Assembly (NCBI RefSeq): GCF_030537745.1
Contig: NZ_JAUNVI010000030.1
Coordinates: forward strand, 1 to 35,410
Direction: 5' to 3'
Source of the DNA: Ornithinimicrobium sp.
GTDB lineage: Bacteria > Actinomycetota > Actinomycetes > Actinomycetales > Dermatophilaceae
DNA: 35,410 nt
Of this stretch, positions 1 to 7,400 are shown in pieces. Both the position numbers and the translations under genes were made by a program. Each line of letters starts with the position of its first letter. The stretch's first letter is position 1. The notes beneath the pieces are model-generated. The model did no database searches. It saw only the letters and a list, made by a program, of their open reading frames with translations, and was not told the origin of the DNA.

Positions 1-1
1 C

Positions 2-964
2 ACGGGCGGCGGGTATGAGCGCGGCGAGCACGAAGGCGCCGTGCACAAGGGCGGCGAGTATGAGCGCGACGAGCGCGAAGGCAGCGAGCACGGCGAGCAG
101 CGCAGAGGCGAGGTGATCGTCGTCTGGGGGCCGGGTGGAAGTCCCGGCCGGACCACCGTTGCGGTCAACCTCGCCGCGGAGCTTGGCAATCCGCTGACCC
201 CGGTCGTTCTCGTCGATGCCGACACCTACGGCGCCAGCGTCGGTCAACACCTGGCGATTCTGGACGAGGTGCCCGGCATCGCGGCGGCTGCGCGGCTCGC
301 GGACCAGGGCAGCCTCGATCGGTCCACGCTGGCCGACCTGGCCCCCGAAGCCCGCCCGGGAATGCGGGTGCTCACCGGCCTCCCGCGCGCCGACCGGTGG
401 CCCGAGCTGCGCGATCCAGCGCTGGCCGACGTGCTGGAGACCTGCCGCGAGCTGGCGCGGTGGACCGTGGTCGACGTCGCCGCCAACCTCGAGCAGGACG
501 AGGAACTGTCCTTCGACACGCTGGCGCCGCGGCGTAACGGCGCAGCACTGACCGCGCTGGACGCTGCGGACAAGGTGGTCGTGGTCGGCGCCGGCGACCC
601 GGTCGGCCTGCAGCGTCTGGTGCGAGGGCTCGATCTGCTCGCACAGCGCTCCTCGTCGCCGCGCACCGTCGTGGTCACGCGGGTGCGGGCCGGGTCCGTC
701 GGTCGCGATCCCGGGCGCCGGATCGCCGAAGCGCTGGATAGGTTCGCCGGGGTGCGGCGCATAGAGCTGATCCCCGAGGACCAGGAGAGCCTGGACGCTG
801 CGCTCCTGCACGGGCAGGCGTTGGCCGAGTCACGACCGAAGAGCCCGGCCCGCCTCGCTATCGCGGCCCTCGCCGAAACGGTGGCCGGAGAAGAATCCGC
901 GCCGCTCGAGCGGCGAGGGGCACGTGCGCGTGGCCGCGGGCTGTTCCGCCGCGCCACCACCTAG
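2..964 (+). CDS. MinD/ParA-like ATPase, Ssd/CpaE type (5' partial)
   Basis: The reading frame is open to the left edge of the window, so the N-terminus is missing and the GTG at 41 is probably internal. The visible part has an Arg/Glu/Gly-rich stretch with a 15-residue repeat. A P-loop ATPase domain follows: VIVVWGPGGSPGRTTVAVNL is a deviant Walker A, then VLVDADTYGASVGQHL is the MinD-type switch segment, then WTVVDVAANLE is Walker B-like. Both lysines of the canonical KGGxxGK[ST] motif are replaced (P and R). As far as I recall, the mycobacterial Ssd (septum site determining) and actinobacterial CpaE-like families also lack the usual lysine. The likely role is in septum placement or a Tad/Flp-type secretion system at the membrane; this is inference, since no pilus gene is in the window. 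DUF6912 follows on the same strand. Confidence 0.8.
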   Translation, partial: TGGGYERGEHEGAVHKGGEYERDEREGSEHGEQRRGEVIVVWGPGGSPGRTTVAVNLAAELGNPLTPVVLVDADTYGASVGQHLAILDEVPGIAAAARLADQGSLDRSTLADLAPEARPGMRVLTGLPRADRWPELRDPALADVLETCRELARWTVVDVAANLEQDEELSFDTLAPRRNGAALTALDAADKVVVVGAGDPVGLQRLVRGLDLLAQRSSSPRTVVVTRVRAGSVGRDPGRRIAEALDRFAGVRRIELIPEDQESLDAALLHGQALAESRPKSPARLAIAALAETVAGEESAPLERRGARARGRGLFRRATT

Positions 965-984
965 TCCCGCGCTGGGACGTCGGG

Positions 985-1002
985 CCAGGTGCTGACACCT
1001 GG
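985..1002 (+). terminator. Hairpin after the Ssd-like gene
   Basis: CCAGGTG and CACCTGG form a perfect 7-bp stem with the loop CTGA, 21 bases after the upstream stop codon. There is no T run, so it is a T-less hairpin terminator or possibly an operator for the next gene. Confidence 0.35.
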
Positions 1003-1065
1003 ACACCGGTCTGGAACGATGAGGGTGTTCATTGCACCGCCAGATCGGCAACCACAGGAGAAGAC

Positions 1066-1533
1066 ATGGCCACAGTCCGTTGCTACCTGCCGCTGAGCGT
1101 GCGGCAGCTGGAGGCGTTGAGCCGGGACCGGCATCTGCGTGGTCCGCTGGACGCCTTCGCGGTGACCGAAGCAGTCCGCGCCGCGAACCCAGCCGGCGTC
1201 GAGGATGAATGGGAGTACGCCGCGCTGCAGCAGGCGGCGCGTGGGCAGGCCGAGGCGGGCCAGCCGATCCTGATCGCCGCGATCGACCTCGCCAAGGCTG
1301 ACGTCACCAGGGACGACAAGGCCGTCTCGGCAAGTGTGCACATCGGCGACCTGGACCTGCCCAGGGTGGCCTCGCTGCACCTGGGCGACGATGTCGTCGC
1401 CGGGCAGGCGGGGGTGCTCGAGGCGGGGACGGTCCAGGTGGGGTCTGCCATCGAGCTGTCCTGGTATGACACCACCGAACTGGACCACGTCGTCGAGCTC
1501 GCGCAGGCGTCGAGCCCCCCGGCGAAGGCCTGA
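1066..1533 (+). CDS. DUF6912 family protein
   Basis: This 155-residue soluble protein has no signal peptide or membrane segment. Its start MATVRCYLPLSVRQLEAL and its overall pattern fit the actinobacterial DUF6912 family, whose function is unknown. The ATG at 1066 is preceded by AGGAG (from 1055) at normal spacing. It is co-directional with the Ssd-like ATPase 101 bases upstream, and from memory this neighbourhood recurs in related genomes. The family assignment rests on recognition of the sequence, and I assign no function. Confidence 0.75.
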   Translation: MATVRCYLPLSVRQLEALSRDRHLRGPLDAFAVTEAVRAANPAGVEDEWEYAALQQAARGQAEAGQPILIAAIDLAKADVTRDDKAVSASVHIGDLDLPRVASLHLGDDVVAGQAGVLEAGTVQVGSAIELSWYDTTELDHVVELAQASSPPAKA

Positions 1534-1552
1534 TCAACCGACGAACCACCTG

Positions 1553-1578
1553 GGCCCTGGCCATGAGGCCCGAGGGCC
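1553..1578 (+). terminator. GC-rich hairpin after the DUF6912 gene
   Basis: GGCCCT (1553-1558) pairs with AGGGCC (1573-1578). Inside it GGCC pairs with GGCC around the loop ATGA, leaving a two-base bulge (CG). This ten-pair stem lies 19 bases after the stop and before the pruA promoter. It has no T tract, as is common in actinobacteria. Confidence 0.45.
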
Positions 1579-1605
1579 AGCCGCGAGCCCCCCAGCCTGA
1601 CGACC

Positions 1606-1630
1606 TACCCTGGTGAACAACACTTCACCA
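1606..1630 (+). promoter_or_regulatory. pruA promoter with overlapping inverted-repeat operator
   Basis: TACCCT (1606-1611) is a good -10 box and predicts a start near 1618. TGGTGAA (1611-1617) and TTCACCA (1624-1630) form a perfect inverted repeat with a 6-base spacer, centred on the predicted start site. That position suits a repressor. No convincing -35 box is seen. Confidence 0.5.
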
Positions 1631-1647
1631 CGATCAACGGAGACCAC

Positions 1648-3276
1648 ATGGACGCCATCGTCGACGTGCCCACGCCCCAGAACGAGCCGGCGCTCTCCTA
1701 TGCGCCGGGAAGCCCTGAACGGTCCGAGCTCGAGGTGACGCTGGCCACGATGGCCTCCACCCCCGTCGATCTCCCGCACATCATCGGCGGCCAGCCCGTG
1801 CAGGGCGCTGGTGCCCCGATCGACGTCGTCCAGCCGCATGCGCATCAGGAGGTGCTGGGCACCCTGCGCGATGGCACCGCCAAGGACGCGCAGGCCGCGA
1901 TCGACGCCACGGTCGCCGCCAGCTCGGGCTGGCGCGCGCTGTCGTTTGAGGACCGTGCCTCGATCGTGCTCAAGGCTGCCGACCTGCTCAGCGGTCCGTG
2001 GCGAGCGCGGATGAACGCCGCCACGATGCTCGGCCAGTCCAAGACCGCCTACCAGTCCGAGATCGATGCCGCCTGCGAGCTGGCCGACTTCTGGCGCTTC
2101 AACGTCTTCTATGCGCGCCAGCTCCTCGCGGAGCAGCCGATCCGCAATAGCGCCGGCACCTGGAACCGCATCGACCAGCGGCCCCTCGAGGGCTTCGTGT
2201 ATGCCGTGACGCCGTTCAACTTCACCGCGATCGGCGGCAACCTCCCCACCGCACCGGCGCTGATGGGCAACACCGTGGTCTGGAAGCCGGCACCCACACA
2301 GCAGCGTGCGGCGAGCATCACGATGGAGCTGCTGATGGCAGCGGGCCTGCCGGACGGCGTGATCAATATGGTGACCGGCGTGGGGCCGGAGATCTCTGAC
2401 GTCGTGCTGGCCAGCCACGAGCTCGCCGGCATCCACTTCACCGGCTCGACCGCGGTCTTCAACATGTTCTGGCACGAGATCGGTGCCAACCTGTCCCGCT
2501 ACCGGTCCTACCCGCGGATCGTGGGCGAGACCGGCGGCAAGGACTTCATCGTCGCCCACCCCAGCGCTGACGTGGACGTGCTGCGGACGGCGCTCGTGCG
2601 CGGCTCGTTCGAGTACCAGGGCCAGAAGTGCTCCGCCGCCTCGCGCGCCTATGTCCCGGCCTCGCTGTGGAAGGACCTCAAGGACGACCTCGTGCAGGTC
2701 ACCGAGAGCCTGACCGTCGGGGATGTGCGCGACCTGTCCAACTTCATGGGCGCGGTCATCGATGCCAAGGCGTTCGCCAAACACAAGTTGGTCATCGACG
2801 CGGCCCACAAGGACGACGCCGTCGAGATCATCGCCGGCGGGACCTATGACGACTCCGAGGGCTGGTTCGTGCGGCCGACGATCGCGGTGGTCGACGACCC
2901 CGCTCACGAGATGGTCACGACGGAGTACTTCGGCCCCATCCTGACGGTCTACGTCTACCCGGACGGCCAGTGGAGCAGCATGCTCGACCAGATGGAGTCG
3001 GTGGCGCCCTATGCGCTGACCGGCGCCATCATCGCGCAGGACCGCGCGGCCATCGCGGAAGCCAGCGAACGACTCCGCTTCGCTGCTGGCAACTTCTATA
3101 TCAACGACAAGCCGACCGGCGCGGTCGTCGGGCAGCAGCCGTTCGGTGGCGCCCGGTCCTCGGGCACCAACGACAAGGCGGGCTCGGCGGCCAACCTGCA
3201 GCGGTGGATCAACACCCGCGTGATCAAGGAGACCTTCGTCCCCGCGACGGACCACCGTTACCCGCACATGGGCTGA
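1648..3276 (+). CDS. pruA: L-glutamate gamma-semialdehyde (P5C) dehydrogenase
   Basis: This NAD-dependent aldehyde dehydrogenase oxidises glutamate-gamma-semialdehyde, from proline or arginine breakdown, to glutamate. It is 542 residues long, typical of stand-alone PruA/RocA. The catalytic glutamate is E294 in GETGGKDF and the nucleophile is C328 in EYQGQKCSAASRAY. FTGSTAVF is the cofactor-binding turn and QQPFGGARSSGTNDKAG is the PruA-like C-terminal signature. The ATG follows CGGAG at about 6 bases. No proline dehydrogenase lies beside it, although actinobacteria often pair the two. The product feeds the NAD-glutamate dehydrogenase about 1.2 kb downstream. A perfect inverted repeat over the promoter suggests regulated expression. 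Confidence 0.95.
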   Translation: MDAIVDVPTPQNEPALSYAPGSPERSELEVTLATMASTPVDLPHIIGGQPVQGAGAPIDVVQPHAHQEVLGTLRDGTAKDAQAAIDATVAASSGWRALSFEDRASIVLKAADLLSGPWRARMNAATMLGQSKTAYQSEIDAACELADFWRFNVFYARQLLAEQPIRNSAGTWNRIDQRPLEGFVYAVTPFNFTAIGGNLPTAPALMGNTVVWKPAPTQQRAASITMELLMAAGLPDGVINMVTGVGPEISDVVLASHELAGIHFTGSTAVFNMFWHEIGANLSRYRSYPRIVGETGGKDFIVAHPSADVDVLRTALVRGSFEYQGQKCSAASRAYVPASLWKDLKDDLVQVTESLTVGDVRDLSNFMGAVIDAKAFAKHKLVIDAAHKDDAVEIIAGGTYDDSEGWFVRPTIAVVDDPAHEMVTTEYFGPILTVYVYPDGQWSSMLDQMESVAPYALTGAIIAQDRAAIAEASERLRFAAGNFYINDKPTGAVVGQQPFGGARSSGTNDKAGSAANLQRWINTRVIKETFVPATDHRYPHMG

Positions 3277-3303
3277 GCCGAAGTCGCTGGTGGGGGCGGC
3301 TCG

Positions 3304-3816
3304 TCAGTGGCTCGCGAGCCACTCCTGCGCTATCTGCTGCTCCATCCGGACCGTCTCGCGGATCTGCGGGGCGATGGCGGCCTCGATCTTTTTGCCCAGG
3401 ATCGGGATATTGGCCTCCAGGTCGCCCTCCACGACGTGGTCGGTGTGCTGCCCGGCCGACCCTGCGGACCTGCGTAGGTAGATCCCGCCAAGGAAGTGGA
3501 CCGGGGTGCCGGGCAGATCGATCGACATGGCGCCCTCGCGCTCACCGTCGGCGTCCGCAGCACCCCATCGCACCGTCTCGACCACGAGCAGCTGCGGGCC
3601 GGTCAGGGCCCGCGCGAAGTCGGGCAGCTGGTCTGATGGCAGGTGGCGCTGCGTCGTCACGACGGTGTCGCCGGAGGTGGCGTCTACCTCGACGTCGACG
3701 GTCTGGTCGAGCGCGCCGGAGCGCTCGCGCCGCATCTCCTGATAAGCCGGATCGCACAACATGGTGAAGACCCGTCGCGGGTCGGCGGCGTGCTCAACGG
3801 TCTCGGTGATCCTCAT
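3304..3816 (-). CDS. DUF2505 (SRPBCC-like) protein
   Basis: This 170-residue protein begins MRITETVEHAADPRRVFTML, the typical start of DUF2505 proteins, which have a START/SRPBCC-like beta-rich ligand-binding fold. No catalytic residue, signal peptide or membrane helix is evident. The family's ligand is unknown to me. The ATG at 3816 is fixed by a TAGGTT box ending six bases before it, a leaderless arrangement. The upstream co-directional gene ends at 3844, so the promoter sits in the 27-bp gap. It converges on pruA with only 27 bp between the stops. Confidence 0.85.
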   Translation of the reverse strand: MRITETVEHAADPRRVFTMLCDPAYQEMRRERSGALDQTVDVEVDATSGDTVVTTQRHLPSDQLPDFARALTGPQLLVVETVRWGAADADGEREGAMSIDLPGTPVHFLGGIYLRRSAGSAGQHTDHVVEGDLEANIPILGKKIEAAIAPQIRETVRMEQQIAQEWLASH

Positions 3817-3822
3817 GACCCA

Positions 3823-3828
3823 AACCTA
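3823..3828 (-). promoter_or_regulatory. -10 box of leaderless DUF2505 gene
   Basis: Read on the minus strand, TAGGTT is followed by six bases and the ATG at 3816, so transcription would start on the A of ATG. Confidence 0.55.
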
Positions 3829-3843
3829 CTGGGTGTCGGCCCC

Positions 3844-4344
3844 TCAGCCGAGCTCGCGGAGCCGTCGGCCCAGAGACTGCAGCTTGCGCAGGACCACGCC
3901 CTTGTGGCCGAGGGTCAACCGCCCGGCGCGCTCGAGGTCGGCGGCGTGGTCCAGCAGGTCCGCCAGGTCGAGAGCGACCTGGCCAGCTGGCGCTGCCCAG
4001 GCCACCGAGTGCTGCGTGAAGACGGAGGCAGCCCGGCGCAGCGACCCGGCACAGGCGCGGCACGAGGCATGGTCCAGCGATCTGGGCAGGCCCCCGATTG
4101 CCCCGACGACCGTCGGCCGGGCCGAGGGCGACGCCGCGCCGGAGGCGAGGTCGACGAGCAGGTGGGAGAGTGAGTCGACCAGGGCATCGCCGAGCGAGCT
4201 CGCCTCCGGCCAGCCAAGGTCGGCGGACTCGCCCTGGAGGTCGTCCACCGCTGCCAGCGCCGCCGCCCGCCGCACAGCGGCTGCGGGCGGGGCAGACGCG
4301 CTCGTGCCTGGCGCGCTCGCCGCATACCCCCGAGGATCAGGCAT
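3844..4344 (-). CDS. Hypothetical protein, helical, with one CxxC
   Basis: I do not recognise this 166-residue protein. It has an Ala/Pro-rich N-terminal tail of about 25 residues and then largely predicted helix, with a single CRAC motif in the middle and a basic C-terminal end (RKLQSLGRRLRELG). No signal peptide or transmembrane segment is evident. Two things argue that it is real: GC-rich third codon positions in this frame, and a TAGAGT box exactly six bases before its ATG. It diverges from the glutamate dehydrogenase gene and shares a regulatory region with it. The lone CxxC could bind metal or be redox active; that is speculation. Confidence 0.7.
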   Translation of the reverse strand: MPDPRGYAASAPGTSASAPPAAAVRRAAALAAVDDLQGESADLGWPEASSLGDALVDSLSHLLVDLASGAASPSARPTVVGAIGGLPRSLDHASCRACAGSLRRAASVFTQHSVAWAAPAGQVALDLADLLDHAADLERAGRLTLGHKGVVLRKLQSLGRRLRELG

Positions 4345-4350
4345 GTGATC

Positions 4351-4356
4351 ACTCTA
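4351..4356 (-). promoter_or_regulatory. -10 box of leaderless 166-residue protein gene
   Basis: TAGAGT on the minus strand, six bases, then the ATG at 4344. Confidence 0.55.
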
Positions 4357-4365
4357 GGTGGGATC

Positions 4366-4379
4366 GAGGGTGCACCCTC
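4366..4379. promoter_or_regulatory. Perfect 14-bp palindrome in divergent promoter region
   Basis: GAGGGTGCACCCTC is fully self-complementary. It lies 9 bases upstream of the minus-strand -10 box and overlaps the expected -35 region of the plus-strand promoter (-10 at 4399). It is well placed to control both divergent genes. I do not recognise the regulator. Confidence 0.45.
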
Positions 4380-4398
4380 TGGTCCATCCCCAGGCGAG

Positions 4399-4404
4399 TA
4401 GGCT
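4399..4404 (+). promoter_or_regulatory. Probable -10 box of the NAD-glutamate dehydrogenase gene
   Basis: TAGGCT predicts a start near 4411 and a leader of about 47 bases containing GAGGAG before the ATG at 4458. Confidence 0.45.
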
Positions 4405-4457
4405 CAAAGCTGCGCACGATGGCGTGCGTCACGCCACAACCGAGGAGCTTTGCTGCG

Positions 4458-7400
4458 ATGGGGTCCCCCGCGACGCTGATCGACCGATTCTTCCACCACG
4501 CCACTGAACAGACCTCAGGGCGTGACCCGGACCAACTGACCGCAGCAGTCGCTTCGATAGCCCAGCTTTCCGCGCAACGGACCGCCGGAGTTGCGGCGGT
4601 ACGCGTCCTCAACCCCAGCATGGAGACCGACGGCTGGTCCGGTCGGCACACGGTGGTCCAGGTCGTCACCGACGACATGCCCTTCCTGGTCGACTCCGTG
4701 CTCGGCGAGATCGCCCGCCACGGTCTGCACGTTCACCTGCTCGCGCACCCTCAGCTCGTCGTGGACGAGACCACCGGCGAGGTCCTCGACCTGGAGCCGC
4801 GGCAGGCGAAGGGTGGCCAGCGCATCGAGTCGTGGATGTTCGTGGAGGTCGACCGACTGCCCCAGGAGGAGGACCGCGACGATCTGCGCAGCGGTCTGTC
4901 GGGTGTGCTGGCCGATGTCCGTCGGGCCTGCGCCGACTGGGGCGCCATGCGCCAGCGGGCGCGGTCGATCATCGCGGACCTGCAACTGGCTGCCCCAAGC
5001 ACCGTCGACCCCGAGACTGTCGCGCCGACGATCGACTTCCTCAGCTGGCTCGATGACAACCACTTCACCTTCCTGGGCTACCGCTCCTATGACCTCGTCG
5101 AAGAGTCGGACGCCTCCTATCTGCGTTCGGTCCCCGGCAGCGGGCTGGGCATCCTGCGCGACGATCCCGACGCAGAGCCGTCGCTGAGCCCCCTGCGGCC
5201 CGAGGCGGTGGTGACGGCCCGCGAGCCCCGGCTGCTGACCGTGACCAAAGCCAACACTCGTGCGACGGTGCACCGGACCGTGCCGCTGGACTACCTCGGG
5301 ATCCGCAGGTTCGACGCCGACGGCAACGTGGTCGGTGAGCAGCGTTTCCTGGGGTTGTTCACGCAGAGCGCCTACAACGAGTCGACCGAACGCCTCCCGA
5401 TCGTCGGTGCCAAGGTCAGGGAGATCCTGGCCGCCAGCGGGTTCGCGCCGGACAGCCACTCGGGCAAGGACCTCGTCAGCGTGCTGGAGGGCCTGCCTCG
5501 TGATGAGCTCTTCCAGGCGCCGGTTGACTATCTGCAGACCACCGCTAACGACGTCCTCCATCTGCTCGAGCGACCCTCGGCCCACGCCTACGTGCGACCT
5601 GACGAGTTCGGCCGGTTCGTCAGCGTCCTGGTGTTCCTGCCGCGCGACCGCTACAACACCACGAGCCGCCTGCGCGTGCAGCACCTGCTCGAGGAAAAGT
5701 TCGACGGCACGCTCGCCGACCAAGCGACCCGGATCGGCGATGGCCCCCTAGCGCAGCTGCACTTCGTCCTCCGGCTCCCCAGGGACGGTGATCGCCCGTC
5801 CGTCGACCTGGTGGCTCTGCAGACCGAGATCGCGACGGCCACCCGCACCTGGCACGACGGCCTCGCAGATGCGGTCACTGCCGGGGTGGGGGACCTGGCC
5901 GAGGCAGGTGACCTGGTCGCGGCGTATGGCGATGCGTTCCCCGAGGCCTACAAGGAGGACTTCGACGGCGAGTCGGCCTACTTTGACCTCACCCGCCTCG
6001 CGGCCCTCCACAGCGAGGCCGCTTCCGCTCGGCCGCATCTGCACAGCGAGTCGGTCGACAGTGCGTCCGAGCGTCGGATGAAGATCTACCGGGTCGAGGA
6101 AATGTCGTTGACCGACGTCCTGCCGGTGTTCTCTGACTTTGGGCTCGAGGTCACCGTGCAACGACCCTACGAGCTCGACCCCGGCGCGAACGGCACCCCC
6201 AGCTACATCTACGACTTCGGTCTCCGCGCCGCGTCTGAGCAGATCTGGACCGGCACGGGCGAGCGCAGCGAGGAGGAGATCGCCGCCGCCTTCGAGGATG
6301 CTTTCGCGGCGGTATGGAGCGGTGCGGCCGAGTCCGACACCCTCAACTCGCTCGTCCTGACGGCCGGGCTGGACTGGCGACGCGTGGTGATCCTGCGTGC
6401 CCTGGCTCGCTACTCCCGCCAGATCGCGTCCCCGGGCCTGCACCACATCGAGGAGGCGTTGGTCGCCAATCCGGCGATTGCGCACCAGATCGTCGAGCAT
6501 TTCACCGTGCGCTTCGACCCGGACCTCCAGCTTTCTACGCAGGACCGTCAGAGGGCGGCCGACGAGCTCGCGGTCACGCTCGAGGCTGGGCTCGACGAGG
6601 TCGCCAGCCTCGACCAGGACCGCATCCTGCGCTCTATCGTCGCGCTGGTGAAGGCCGCCGTGCGCACCAACTTCTACCAGCTGGACGAGTCGGGGGCGCC
6701 CAAGCCCTACGTCTCGATCAAGTTGCTGCCGCAGGAGCTGCCGATGCTGCCCGAGCCGCGGCCGGCTTTCGAGATCTGGGTCTACGCACCCCGCGTCGAG
6801 GGCGCGCACCTGCGCTTCGGCGCGGTGGCGCGAGGCGGGCTGCGATGGAGCGACCGACGCGAAGACTTCCGCACCGAGGTGCTCGGACTGGTCAAGGCGC
6901 AGACGGTGAAGAACGCGGTGATCGTGCCCACCGGCTCCAAGGGGGCCTTCTTCGCCAAGCAGCTCCCACCGTCCTCAGACCGGGAGGCGTGGTTGGCCGA
7001 GGGCGAAGCTGCCTACACCACCTTCATCGAGGGCATGCTCGACATCACGGACAACCGCACCATCGACGGCGTCGTGGCGCCGGAGAGGGTCATCCGCTAT
7101 GACGGGGACGACACCTACCTGGTCGTCGCCGCCGATAAGGGAACGGCGAAGTTCTCCGATTTGGCCAACAGCATCGCCCAGTCCTACGGATACTGGCTCG
7201 ACGACGCCTTCGCCTCCGGCGGCTCCGCGGGTTACGACCACAAGGAGATGGGGATTACCGCCAGGGGCGCGTGGGAGTCGGTCAAACGGCACTTCCGCGA
7301 GCTCGGCCTCAACACCCAGGCGCAGGACTTCACGGTCGTGGGCGTGGGTGACATGAGTGGTGATGTCTTCGGCAACGGCATGCTGCGCTCGGAGCACATC

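Noticed and set aside
1534-3267. 577-residue minus-strand open frame antisense to pruA
   Set aside because: It mirrors a clear aldehyde dehydrogenase. The predicted product is Arg/His/Asp/Val-rich, as expected for an antisense frame in GC-rich DNA, and shows no domain.
4098-4457. 120-codon N-terminal extension of glutamate dehydrogenase
   Set aside because: It overlaps a minus-strand gene with its own promoter, is Arg/Pro-rich, and a Shine-Dalgarno-led ATG at 4458 gives the family length.
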